A DNA stretch of 36,026 bases from CAKRPJ01 sp934376955. GTDB taxonomy: Bacteria > Bacillota > Clostridia > Lachnospirales > Lachnospiraceae. Of the stretch, positions 17,459-25,369 are shown one piece after another. The number at the start of each line of letters is the position of its first letter. Within the stretch, counting starts at the first letter, position 1. The translations under genes were made by a program, and so were the position numbers. The notes below the pieces were generated by a model that searched no databases, had not been told where the DNA came from, and saw only the letters and a program-made list of their open reading frames with translations. The DNA lies in NCBI GenBank assembly GCA_934376955.1, contig CAKRPJ010000025.1, positions 1-36,026 on the forward strand, in the 5' to 3' direction.

Positions 17459-17500
17459 GAAACCGCCCGGCTGCAAAATACTGCAAAACCGGGCGGTTTC
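17459..17500 (-). terminator. hairpin terminator downstream of the DUF5722 gene
   Basis: A perfect 12-bp stem, GAAACCGCCCGG (17459-17470) with CCGGGCGGTTTC (17489-17500), encloses an 18-base A-rich loop. Minus-strand transcription from the DUF5722 gene (stop at 17523) reaches it directly. The T run after it on that strand is interrupted (TTTCCATTGTTTTC). The plus side is also T-rich. It insulates the downstream regulator operon. Confidence 0.8.
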
Positions 17501-17522
17501 TCTTAATTTTTGTTATATTTTC

Positions 17523-18644
17523 TTACTGTGCGTTTTTATAGGCTTCAAAGGAAGGCTTCTTATTTCCGTTCACGTCCATGAGGCCAAAGGCATAGTTGAC
17601 CTGAAGAAGGGCCTCCTCGTCCTTCATCCGGTTCAGGAAAAAGGCCTCCACATAGGGATTCGCTGCCGCGATCCGGTACGCCTCTGTGATGCACTGGGCC
17701 TGAAGCTCAAGACACTCGCCTCCACGCTCCGGAGATACGGAAGTAAAGCCCTGCTCCGAAAGGATCAGATGACGAACCGCACCGGCAGGAGAAAGCATCT
17801 CCGGCTTCTGCATTTGATCCGTCAGTATATGAAGATTCTTCATATTGATAATATAGGTATCCGCTTTTTCGAGGACATATTTATCTTCCCAGAATACCGG
17901 ATCGGTAAAGACCTCCGGATATGCATGCCATGCGATCCCGTAATCCGTATCCTTTAACAACGTGTTGAGCCGCGGCAGCATATCCATGACACCGAATTTA
18001 TATCCCTCGACCTGACCGCAGTTCCAGCGGAAATCAAAGGGCATAAACACTCTTGCCGACGGATTAAAGCCCTTGATCGTATCATACCAGGTACGGAAGG
18101 AGGTCGCATAGTTGGAACAATAGGTATCGATATCCATAGGGCCTACATAATTCCATGCCTGTCCGTCATTGATCTCATTTCCGATGACCCAATTAGATAC
18201 AAGACCTCCGAAATTTGTCATCATGATCCCGGCTGCATCCCGGATCGCCTGAAGGCCCTGACTGCTTTTCGTATTAAAGCCGTAATAGCTGGCACCTGCC
18301 GCCGGCTCCGCAACAGGAAGAAGCTCCGGATTATACCGGCTTACCTCCCAGTCATTTAAAACGATCACCGTAACAGAGATGCCGCGGGCATCCATAGCCT
18401 TGAAAAAGCTTTCACAGGCATTCAGACGGTTCTGCTGATATGCCCATGATATCGGAAAGTTGGTTATGACCTGAGATGCTCCCAGCTCCGAAACAGACGG
18501 AACCTGCGCCTCCTCATTGATCAGCACCCCTTTCTTATTTGCCGGCTGGCGGTAAAAGTCTGCGTAAGCCGGTACGGTAAATGATGCACATAATGCCGCT
18601 GCCAGAAATGCGGCAGCCACCCTCTTTATTAATTTTTTTATCAT
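17523..18644 (-). CDS. secreted DUF5722 glycosidase-like protein
   Basis: The protein has a signal peptide (1-28, ending VPAYA-DF) and a domain I recall as DUF5722, found in gut Lachnospiraceae. The sequence pattern is that of a TIM-barrel glycoside hydrolase of the clan A type. GNEIND places a candidate acid/base Glu157 at the end of a strand, and LSEQGF places a candidate nucleophile Glu297 about 140 residues later. An Asn before the acid/base (NE) and an aromatic and His-rich region (GIAWHAYPE) between them add support. At 373 residues it is a single domain without an anchor. It has a strong AAGGGGGAAG ribosome site, its own terminator, and a structured element in its 187-base upstream region. 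The substrate is unknown. Confidence 0.78.
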   Translation of the reverse strand: MIKKLIKRVAAAFLAAALCASFTVPAYADFYRQPANKKGVLINEEAQVPSVSELGASQVITNFPISWAYQQNRLNACESFFKAMDARGISVTVIVLNDWEVSRYNPELLPVAEPAAGASYYGFNTKSSQGLQAIRDAAGIMMTNFGGLVSNWVIGNEINDGQAWNYVGPMDIDTYCSNYATSFRTWYDTIKGFNPSARVFMPFDFRWNCGQVEGYKFGVMDMLPRLNTLLKDTDYGIAWHAYPEVFTDPVFWEDKYVLEKADTYIINMKNLHILTDQMQKPEMLSPAGAVRHLILSEQGFTSVSPERGGECLELQAQCITEAYRIAAANPYVEAFFLNRMKDEEALLQVNYAFGLMDVNGNKKPSFEAYKNAQ

Positions 18645-18695
18645 CGTTCTTCCCCCTTGACCTCTTTTACGATCAGCTGTGATTTTCTACAGGTT

Positions 18696-18876
18696 TCAAG
18701 TCGAACATCCGTGAGACTTGGCGCGTGATTCTGGTCAGCACGGCTGACACATTCCATACAGAATCACTGCGCGTCCTCGCGGAGCGTTTATCTCAGTCGG
18801 AGATTCACCGCCTACTAAGACAAATTTGCTATTACTCACCACCTAAGGAGGTGGGAGTCTTCTCGACTGAGATAAA
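18696..18876. repeat. compact multi-hairpin repeat element (IS200/IS605-like end or PATE-like remnant)
   Basis: Several nested inverted repeats lie in about 180 bases between ppk1 and the DUF5722 gene. They are AAGTC/GACTT (18696-18720); GCGC-GTGATTCTG (18721-18733) with CAGAATCAC-T-GCGC (18759-18772); inside it GTCAGC-ACG-GCTGAC (18734-18748); and a perfect 13-bp pair, TTTATCTCAGTCG (18787-18799) with CGACTGAGATAAA (18864-18876). The last pair encloses the hairpin CCACCT-AAGG-AGGTGG (18839-18854). Such CCACCT-type hairpins and GAATCACGCG runs remind me of IS200/IS605 ends and TnpB guide-RNA scaffolds. No transposase gene is here. It could equally be a structured 5' leader for the DUF5722 gene. 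It covers the last 15 codons and the stop of ppk1. Confidence 0.6.
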
Positions 18877-21006
18877 TACACGGGAGGATGCTTCCCCCTC
18901 ATTCTTTCTTTTTTCTGCCTTTGCCGCCTCGATGGCCAGCTCACAGAGCGCTAGCTGTGAGTTCACCGGATGCTTTCCTCTCCGATCCGGCTTCTCATAC
19001 GTTCCGTCCGGCTTCAGCAGATGGGCCTTCCGGTTATCCATCAGCTCCAGCTCCATGTAATGACGGATGCGCTCCTTCAGTTCCTCCCGAATCACCGGGA
19101 ACATGATCTCGACCCGTCGATCCAGATTTCTCGGCATCCAGTCGGCGCTTCCCATATAGATCTCATCACTTCCGTCATTTTCAAAGATAAAGATACGGGC
19201 ATGCTCCAGAAATTCACCGATGATCGACCGAACCTCGATATTTTCGGATAAGCCGCTGACTCCGGCCCGCAGACAGCAAATCCCGCGCACAACAAGGCGG
19301 ATCTTTACTCCGGCACAGGAGGCCTCGTAGAGAGCTGCTATGATCTCCTTGTCACAAAGAGAGTTCATCTTTGCGATGATCGAGGCTGATTTTCCCTCCT
19401 TCGCATATCGGGTCTCCCTCTTTATCAGCCGCAGGAAGCTGTTCCTGAGCCAGAGGGGTGCGACGGAAAGCATATTCCAGTTTAACGGTTCCGAATATCC
19501 AGAAAGCATGTTGAATACTGCGGTAGCATCCTCGCCGATCAGCGGATGGCAGGTCATGAGCCCGCAGTCCGTATAAAGCTTTGCCGTAGAATCGTTGTAG
19601 TTTCCGGTGCCCAGATGAACGTATCTGCGGATCCCGTCCTCCTCTCTCCGCACCACCAGCGTGATCTTCGAGTGTGTCTTTAAGCCCACCAGACCATATA
19701 TAACGTGGCAGCCCGCCTTCTCCAGCTTTTTCGCCCAGAGGATGTTGTTTTCCTCATCGAATCTGGCCTTCAGCTCTACTAAGACAGAAACCTGCTTCCC
19801 GTTTTCCGCAGCCGCCGCAAGGGCTGCAATGATCGGGGAATTTCCGCTGACACGGTAAAGTGTCTGTTTGATCGCCAGCACATCCGGATCCTTCGCCGCA
19901 CTTCGGACAAAGTCCACCACCGGATCAAAGGATTCGTAGGGGTGCATCAGCAGGATATCCCCCTTTCGGATATTGGTAAAGATATCATCATCATTCATAA
20001 AAGCCGGAACCGGCTGCGGGATATAGCGCGGTGTTTTCAGATGGTCATATCCTTCTATGCCATACATTTTCATTAAGAAGGTCAGATCCAGCGCTCCCGG
20101 TATCTCAAAGATATCCTCCTGATTTACCATCAGCTCCTTTTTCAGTATCGATAGGAGTCTCTTATCCGCCTTCTCCTCGATCTCAAGACGGATGACCTCA
20201 CCCCACTGCCTTCGTTTCAGCTGCTTTTCGATCTCCTCAAGAAGATCCACCGCCTCCTCCTCATCTAAAGAGAAATCCGCATTCCGCATGATCCGGAACG
20301 GATGCGAGGTCAGAATGTCATAGTTCAGGAACAGCTGCTTCATGTTCCTCTCGATGACTTCCTCCAGAAGGATCACATTTTTTGTCAGATTTCCGTCCTC
20401 ATCGACGGTATCCGGCAGAAAGACCATTCTCGGAAGGACGGAGGGAACCTGCACCATGGCAAACTCCAGCTCGTCATCTCCCTTTTTCTTTTTCAAAAGT
20501 GCCGCAATATTCAGCGATTTGTTCCGCACCAGCGGAAACGGACGGGAGGAATCCACCGCCATCGGTGTAAGTACCGGGTAGATCTCCTCTTTAAAGTATC
20601 TGTCCGCAAATTCTCCCTGCTCCTCTGTCAGCTTTTCATGGCGCTCCACCAGCTTAAGCCCATTGGCCTTAAGCTCCGGAATAAGGGAGCGATTGTAGGT
20701 CGAATACTGCTGTGTTACCAATTCATGTGTTTTTTTGCTGATCTGCTCCAGCTGCTCTGCCGGAGTCATCCCTGCAATATCCTGCTTGGTATATCCTGCA
20801 TGCACCATATCTTTTAAGGAAGCCACCCGCACCATGAAAAATTCGTCCAGATTGGAGGCTGTGATGCTTAAAAATTTCAATCGGTCAAATAGCGGCGTCT
20901 GTCTGTCTCGCGCTTCCTGCAGCACCCGATAGTCAAATTCCAGCCAGCTGAGTTCCCGATTTACATAATTAGACGGATCCGTAAAACGAGCTTCTTTCTC
21001 CGACAT
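18832..21006 (-). CDS. ppk1: polyphosphate kinase 1
   Basis: PPK1 reversibly makes inorganic polyphosphate from ATP. The N-terminal domain opens NRELSWLEFDYRVLQEA and SNLDEFFMVRVASLK, both hallmarks. The catalytic phospholipase-D-like half has VHLGTGNYNDSTAKLYTD, with the phospho-acceptor His, and EHARIFIFEN, with the second conserved His; KTHSKITLVVRR is also typical. The length of 724 residues is normal, but the last 15 residues (VFISVEKTPTSLGGE) are encoded by an inverted repeat of the structured element, so the natural C terminus may have been replaced. It starts two bases after the ppx-like stop, with AAAGAGGCG inside that gene. The pair encodes polyphosphate synthesis and turnover. Confidence 0.96.
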   Translation of the reverse strand: MSEKEARFTDPSNYVNRELSWLEFDYRVLQEARDRQTPLFDRLKFLSITASNLDEFFMVRVASLKDMVHAGYTKQDIAGMTPAEQLEQISKKTHELVTQQYSTYNRSLIPELKANGLKLVERHEKLTEEQGEFADRYFKEEIYPVLTPMAVDSSRPFPLVRNKSLNIAALLKKKKGDDELEFAMVQVPSVLPRMVFLPDTVDEDGNLTKNVILLEEVIERNMKQLFLNYDILTSHPFRIMRNADFSLDEEEAVDLLEEIEKQLKRRQWGEVIRLEIEEKADKRLLSILKKELMVNQEDIFEIPGALDLTFLMKMYGIEGYDHLKTPRYIPQPVPAFMNDDDIFTNIRKGDILLMHPYESFDPVVDFVRSAAKDPDVLAIKQTLYRVSGNSPIIAALAAAAENGKQVSVLVELKARFDEENNILWAKKLEKAGCHVIYGLVGLKTHSKITLVVRREEDGIRRYVHLGTGNYNDSTAKLYTDCGLMTCHPLIGEDATAVFNMLSGYSEPLNWNMLSVAPLWLRNSFLRLIKRETRYAKEGKSASIIAKMNSLCDKEIIAALYEASCAGVKIRLVVRGICCLRAGVSGLSENIEVRSIIGEFLEHARIFIFENDGSDEIYMGSADWMPRNLDRRVEIMFPVIREELKERIRHYMELELMDNRKAHLLKPDGTYEKPDRRGKHPVNSQLALCELAIEAAKAEKRKNEGEASSRVFISVEKTPTSLGGE

Positions 21007-21008
21007 TT

Positions 21009-22568
21009 CTATACGCCTCTTTTCTTTTTCAATACCGGACGGATCCCGAATATTTCTTCAAAGAATCCCGCCCGCTGCTCAAAAGAAACCGCTTCCAGGG
21101 TAATATCTCCGCTGTAATCGGTCGTTACCAACAGCTTTCTGTCTCTGACTGCAAAGCGGCAGCCCTTTAATTTTCCTTCATGTCCCCGATCCATGGAATT
21201 GGCCAGCCGCAGCATGGCTGTCAGCTTGGCGATCAGGATCGTGACATTTCCGTAGCCCTTCAGATTTTCAGCTTCCGGATCTGACTCCCGGTGTACCATA
21301 TTATAGTCGAAATCCCGGATATTGTAACGAACGACATTCGCAATGATCTCCCGCTCCAGATGGGAGATCCCGATGATCTCTGTCGACATGATAATATTGT
21401 AGGCACACTCGTTGGCATTCCGGACACTGATAAATTTTCCGCAGGCATGAAGGATCACTGCGATCTGCAAAAGCAGCCTCTCCCGCTTTCCCATTCCGTG
21501 ATACTGCTTCATTGTATCAAAGATCTGAAGCACAAATTCCTCCACCAGCTGCGAGTGGGCGCCGCGGCAGCGGTATCTCTTTGCCATGTTCCGTGACGCA
21601 CTGATAATGTCATTATCAAAATTATGCTTGAGCCGGATAAGCTTTCTGTCTGATGCATACTCCGCCGCGATACCGTCACAGAGCCGGATGCCGGGGATCC
21701 AGATCATCTCCGCTCCCGTCATTTCCATAAACTTTTTATAGATGACCGCCGATGGAAGAAGGAGCGCTGCGTAATCCGAATTGACTCCAAAGCGTTCCTC
21801 GATCTCCTCTGTATTCATATTCAGGAGCTGTTCATACAGACTGTCAAATTTCTGTCTTGAAACCCGGGACAAGAGCTTTCCGTTGTCCTCATAACGGAAC
21901 AGATAAAGAAGCGTTTCCCCTGTCCCGATCACATGCCGGACACCTCTGTTCTTTAAATATATCTTTTTATAGGTAGCCAGCTCACTTCCGACCATCTCTC
22001 CGATGATCTCACTGGTTCTGTCTACCGTTGAATTTACTGTCTGAAAATTTTCCCGGATCCGTAACACTCCCAGCGGAAGGTTTTCTGTCGAGACGAGAAG
22101 ATTTTCATCAAACAGAGAGATCTGCATGCTTCCGAAGCCAACATCAACGATGGCCGTCCCCAGCTGGATATTTTTATCAAATTCCTCATCCGCCGCCGCG
22201 ATCGCCTTATAGCTTAAAAATCTCTGTTCGGAGTTACTGATGATCTGCACCTTAAGCCCGGTCCGGACACGGATCTGTTCAAGGACGATCTGCATATTCT
22301 TCGCCTCGCGCATCGCGCTGGTCCCGTAAGCCAAATAGTCGGTGACCTTATAGCCATCCATGATCTCCACAAATTCTCCCAGAACGCGGCATAGCTCCTC
22401 CATCAGCTCATAGCTGATCTTTCCGTTTTTATAGGTATCGCGGCCGAGGGCGATCTCATGACGGACATGATCGAGCTTTTTCAGCCGGTTTTTTCCGGAT
22501 ACCTCATAGATCCCCATCTCCAGCTCAAAGGATCCCACATCAATGGCTGTAAATATGTATCCTGCCAT
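21009..22568 (-). CDS. Ppx/GppA-family exopolyphosphatase-like protein with HD-like C-terminal domain
   Basis: The N-terminal half is an actin-fold Ppx/GppA domain, and the C-terminal half (about 300-519) is a helical HD-like domain. The family hydrolyses terminal phosphates of polyphosphate or the alarmone pppGpp. Conserved pieces are AIDVGS at the N terminus, YGTSAMREAKN, ISNSEQRFLSY (the Glu expected near the active site) and AIVDVGFGS. The last departs from the usual DxGGGS: the middle Gly is Phe. The N-terminal phosphate loop is also unusual (GSFELEMG rather than GSNS). The start at 22568 (MAGYIF) has AAGGAGG five bases upstream; the longer frame to 22592 overlaps pheA. The ppk1 gene follows directly, which favours polyphosphate as substrate. 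Confidence 0.85.
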   Translation of the reverse strand: MAGYIFTAIDVGSFELEMGIYEVSGKNRLKKLDHVRHEIALGRDTYKNGKISYELMEELCRVLGEFVEIMDGYKVTDYLAYGTSAMREAKNMQIVLEQIRVRTGLKVQIISNSEQRFLSYKAIAAADEEFDKNIQLGTAIVDVGFGSMQISLFDENLLVSTENLPLGVLRIRENFQTVNSTVDRTSEIIGEMVGSELATYKKIYLKNRGVRHVIGTGETLLYLFRYEDNGKLLSRVSRQKFDSLYEQLLNMNTEEIEERFGVNSDYAALLLPSAVIYKKFMEMTGAEMIWIPGIRLCDGIAAEYASDRKLIRLKHNFDNDIISASRNMAKRYRCRGAHSQLVEEFVLQIFDTMKQYHGMGKRERLLLQIAVILHACGKFISVRNANECAYNIIMSTEIIGISHLEREIIANVVRYNIRDFDYNMVHRESDPEAENLKGYGNVTILIAKLTAMLRLANSMDRGHEGKLKGCRFAVRDRKLLVTTDYSGDITLEAVSFEQRAGFFEEIFGIRPVLKKKRGV

Positions 22569-22578
22569 AGGCGCCTCC

Positions 22579-23715
22579 TTAATAATTGCCAAGGATCCTC
22601 ATGGAGGATGCCTCCGCATGGATCCCGGTAAGGGCGTTCTGCACCGCTTCCTCACTTAAGTTTCCCTCAAAATCCACAAAGAACCGATATTCAAACGGTC
22701 TTTCCGGTATCGGTCTGGACTCGATCATCATCATGTTGAGGCCGTTAAAAATAAAATTTCCGAGAACATTGTATAAGGATCCGCTGACATGAGGGAGCTC
22801 AAAGGTGATCGTGACCTTTCCCGCCTTTTTGGCGTATACTGCGTGATGCGAGAGAATGATAAAGCGGGTGGTGTTTCCCTTTTTATCATTTATGGCGGCT
22901 GCCAGCTCCTTCAGCCCGTAAAGCCTTCCGGCCTCGCGGCTGGCGATGGCAGCTTTAGTCTTATCCCCGTCCTCCATGACCTTTTTAGCGGCAGCGGCCG
23001 TATTGACCGCACTTATCTGTCTCCATTCGCGGTGACCGCTTAAATATTCGCTGCACTGCATCAAAGCCTGATTATGGGAATAAACCGTTTTTATATCTGA
23101 AAGCTCTGCCTGAGGGAGCCCCACAAGCATGTGTTCGATCGGTACATAGACCTCACCGACAATACATACCTGATATTTTGAGAGCAGGTCATAATTGCTG
23201 ATTACAAAGCCGGCGGTAGAGTTTTCAATAGGAAGCACGGCATAATCCGCACGCCCCTCCTCAAGCTCCTTCATGGTATCCTCAAACTGCTCCACATGGT
23301 AGGTATCCGCTGCCTCACCAAAATACAGCTTTGTGGCGGCGTGGCTGTATGCGCCCTCTACGCCTTGGAATACGACACGCACACCGTCTCTTTTTATCTC
23401 CTTCACCAGTTTAAAATCGATCGGTGATACTTTTCCGTTCTTGCGAAGAAGCCCGTACTGGTATCGGCGGCTGATGGTCATAAGCTGGGAAAATATCTCT
23501 CTGACCGCTTCTTTATTAAATTCTCCGTGGGCATATCCCTCCACTGCAGCAATCTTCTGCTTTTCCCGCTCTGCATCATAAACAGCTTTTCCCGTTGCTA
23601 TTTTATATTCAGCCACATCGCCGCAGACACTCATTCTTTCCTCAAAAAGCCTTACGATCTCTTTATCGATCACATCCAGCTTATTTCTGCATTCCATCAA
23701 GTCAAGCTTCTTCAT
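22579..23715 (-). CDS. pheA: bifunctional chorismate mutase / prephenate dehydratase
   Basis: This enzyme carries chorismate through prephenate to phenylpyruvate, the committed steps to phenylalanine. The N-terminal AroQ-type mutase domain (about 1-90) contains CRNKLDVIDKEIVRLFEERM. The dehydratase domain (about 110-290) has FQGVEGAYSHAA, PIENSTAGFV and GNTTRFIIL, where the Thr-Arg-Phe motif contains the catalytic Thr. The C-terminal ACT domain (about 300-378) has GSLYNVLGNF and ESRPIPERPFEY, the ESRP motif linked to Phe binding, so feedback inhibition is likely. At 378 residues it matches the E. coli PheA layout. It sits between plsC (31-base gap) and the ppx-like gene (10-base gap). Confidence 0.96.
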   Translation of the reverse strand: MKKLDLMECRNKLDVIDKEIVRLFEERMSVCGDVAEYKIATGKAVYDAEREKQKIAAVEGYAHGEFNKEAVREIFSQLMTISRRYQYGLLRKNGKVSPIDFKLVKEIKRDGVRVVFQGVEGAYSHAATKLYFGEAADTYHVEQFEDTMKELEEGRADYAVLPIENSTAGFVISNYDLLSKYQVCIVGEVYVPIEHMLVGLPQAELSDIKTVYSHNQALMQCSEYLSGHREWRQISAVNTAAAAKKVMEDGDKTKAAIASREAGRLYGLKELAAAINDKKGNTTRFIILSHHAVYAKKAGKVTITFELPHVSGSLYNVLGNFIFNGLNMMMIESRPIPERPFEYRFFVDFEGNLSEEAVQNALTGIHAEASSMRILGNY

Positions 23716-23746
23716 CTGTCCTTTTCTCCTGTCGATTATTTGTCGA

Positions 23747-24478
23747 TTATTTTATTTCCTCAAGCATATCCCGGATCACTTCCCGGGTATAAGCTCCGGC
23801 ATGTTTTTTATTTTCCGGCTCCAGATCCCGGATGTAAAACGGTTTCCCGTAATAAACCGTCACATGGGCCGGACGGATAAACGGAAAGTGCTTTTCAAAT
23901 ACCTCTGCCGTATGGGACATTGCCACCGGAACCACGGGGCATCCGGATTTTTCCGCGATCTTTAGGCTTCCTTCCTTGAAGATCATCAGCTCCCGGATAT
24001 CTTCATTCCGGTTTCTTGTTCCCTCTGGGAAGATCCACACGGAAATGCCGCTTTTTACCTTCTCGATCCCCTCTAAGATCATCTTAAGGCCGGCTTTGAT
24101 ATCCTTTCTATCTAAAAACAGGCAGTTTACATTCTCCATCCAGCTTCTTAAAAGAGGGATCTTCTTCATCTCGGACTTGGCTACAAAGCCCATCAGCCCG
24201 GGAACCGTGGTGTAACCCACGAGGATATCAAAATAGCTTCTGTGGTTTCCCACATAGAGGACAGCCTGATCCTTAGGGATATTTTCTTCTCCCTTTACCG
24301 TGACTGTCACGCCCGCCAGACGCAGGATAAGAGAAAACACGCCCTGAACAATCTTTAAGCTCTGCACGTCCCGTTTATGCGCATCCTTTTTTCCGATCGC
24401 ATTCTGGATCATTAAAAGCGGATATCCGAATATCAGGAATCCGACTACCGTTATCGCAACCATGATCAATCGTATCAT
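23747..24478 (-). CDS. plsC: 1-acyl-sn-glycerol-3-phosphate acyltransferase
   Basis: This membrane-bound enzyme adds the second acyl chain to lysophosphatidic acid to give phosphatidic acid. One N-terminal membrane helix (about 3-23) is followed by the acyltransferase domain. The catalytic NHRSYFD (HX4D, His79 and Asp84) and the glycerol-phosphate-binding FPEGTRNRNED are both intact. The start at 24478 is chosen because AAGG lies eight bases upstream; the frame also opens at a GTG (24487) and an ATG (24484) that lie too close to that site. Length is 243 residues. It is the third gene of the DUF4250 to ppk1 operon. Confidence 0.94.
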   Translation of the reverse strand: MIRLIMVAITVVGFLIFGYPLLMIQNAIGKKDAHKRDVQSLKIVQGVFSLILRLAGVTVTVKGEENIPKDQAVLYVGNHRSYFDILVGYTTVPGLMGFVAKSEMKKIPLLRSWMENVNCLFLDRKDIKAGLKMILEGIEKVKSGISVWIFPEGTRNRNEDIRELMIFKEGSLKIAEKSGCPVVPVAMSHTAEVFEKHFPFIRPAHVTVYYGKPFYIRDLEPENKKHAGAYTREVIRDMLEEIK

Positions 24479-24529
24479 TCTCATCACCTTTTCTTTCTTT
24501 TTTTTAACCTTTTTCCCGGCTTAAGTCTG

Positions 24530-24982
24530 CTATGTTTTCCGGAAGCCGCCAGTCAGCGTTTCAAATATCAGCCCGGCGAAAAACCAATAGGGTGCAAAAT
24601 CCAGACGGATCACTCCATCCACATTAAACAGACACCCGGAATAGTCCCACGGACAGATCTGATAAAGCCGGAGCAGGGATCCGAACAGATACTCCGCTAA
24701 AAATATCAACACCATATCATTGATCCCGTGGCGCCATATCCGATCTCTTAAGGTAAGCTTGTCTCCGTTTTCCAGCCATCGATCCAGAAAGCTGCTGATC
24801 GGTACCAAAAGCACCCCAAGCCCGTAGATCGGGAACATCAGAAGGGAAGTCCGTCCCATCAGGCATCTGTCTCCGGCCGCGATAGAGCCTGCTGCTGTAT
24901 ACATGATCTCCATACCCCATCCGGCAAGCCCGCATTTCATAAAATTTCTTAAAAACTCTTGTCTGTACTCTGCTCTGCTCAT
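24530..24982 (-). CDS. CmpB-like membrane protein (putative ABC transporter type IV family)
   Basis: This 150-residue membrane protein matches my recollection of the PF06541 family, annotated as putative ABC-transporter type IV but without a known transport role. The marks are GWGMEIMYTAAGS, GRTSLLMFPIYGLG and the late WDYSGCLFNVDGVIRLDFAPYWFFAGLIFE region, split here by charged residues. Four hydrophobic segments are likely. The start at 24982 has no good ribosome site. Translation may be coupled to the DUF4250 gene 29 bases upstream, or the start may be mis-placed. No ABC ATPase is near, so I would not read the name literally. Confidence 0.8.
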   Translation of the reverse strand: MSRAEYRQEFLRNFMKCGLAGWGMEIMYTAAGSIAAGDRCLMGRTSLLMFPIYGLGVLLVPISSFLDRWLENGDKLTLRDRIWRHGINDMVLIFLAEYLFGSLLRLYQICPWDYSGCLFNVDGVIRLDFAPYWFFAGLIFETLTGGFRKT

Positions 24983-25011
24983 GCTGTTAGTCTGGCAGGA
25001 AGTGGGCAGAG

Positions 25012-25191
25012 CTATACATATTTATTTTTCTCCCGGTCATATACATAACCGATAGAAGAAAGTGTCTTATCCACCTCCTCCTTTGAGAGCAAAAGAGCCG
25101 AGCAGAGCTCCTCCATGTCCGGATAATTATCTCTGAGCTGTGTATTGATATAGCTTAAGAGCATGACCGGATCCTTCGGTACCGATGCCAT
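25012..25191 (-). CDS. DUF4250 domain-containing protein
   Basis: This tiny cytosolic protein of 59 residues fits the DUF4250 family by its MASVPKDPVMLLSYINTQLR start and the helical DMEELCSALLLSKEEV segment, ending in a charged IGYVYDREKNKYV. The predicted fold is a small helical bundle. Its function is unknown. The start at 25191 has GGGGGCGG upstream; the frame continues to 25212 but that extension contains the ribosome site. It is the first gene of the operon leading to ppk1 and diverges from the asparaginase gene across a palindrome (25259-25273). Confidence 0.83.
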   Translation of the reverse strand: MASVPKDPVMLLSYINTQLRDNYPDMEELCSALLLSKEEVDKTLSSIGYVYDREKNKYV

Positions 25192-25216
25192 AATGCCGCC
25201 CCCTTTCTGCATCCTG

Positions 25217-25246
25217 AAGTTTAAATTTATCTATATCTCTATCATG
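25217..25246 (-). promoter_or_regulatory. possible promoter of the DUF4250 operon
   Basis: On the minus strand a TTGCGG -35-like hexamer is followed after 17 bp by TAAATT, a 4/6 match to TATAAT. Both lie about 25-55 bases upstream of the DUF4250 ATG. The match is modest, and other AT-rich hexamers are nearby. Confidence 0.35.
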
Positions 25247-25258
25247 CCGCAAAATGTG

Positions 25259-25273
25259 TTTGTTGTAAACAAA
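25259..25273. promoter_or_regulatory. palindrome between divergent genes (candidate operator)
   Basis: TTTGTT-GTA-AACAAA is a perfect 6-bp inverted repeat with a 3-base centre. It lies between the divergent DUF4250 and asparaginase promoters, about 25 bases upstream of the asparaginase -35. Its position suits a regulator binding site; no regulator gene is nearby to name. Confidence 0.4.
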
Positions 25274-25297
25274 AATTTGAAAATTAAGGGTCACTTG

Positions 25298-25326
25298 TTG
25301 AAGTCCTGTTTTCCCTATGATATACT
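25298..25326 (+). promoter_or_regulatory. promoter of the asparaginase gene
   Basis: -35 TTGAAG (25298-25303) and -10 TATACT (25321-25326) are separated by exactly 17 bp. The predicted start is near 25333, about 37 bases before the ATG. Confidence 0.65.
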
Positions 25327-25369
25327 TTATGTATTATTACTTATGTATGGGAAAGGGGAAACATTTTCT

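Noticed and set aside
18725..19060. 111-residue plus-strand frame through the repeat element
   Set aside because: It begins inside a hairpin, crosses the palindromes and continues antisense to ppk1, with no ribosome site; the open frame is explained by the inverted repeats.
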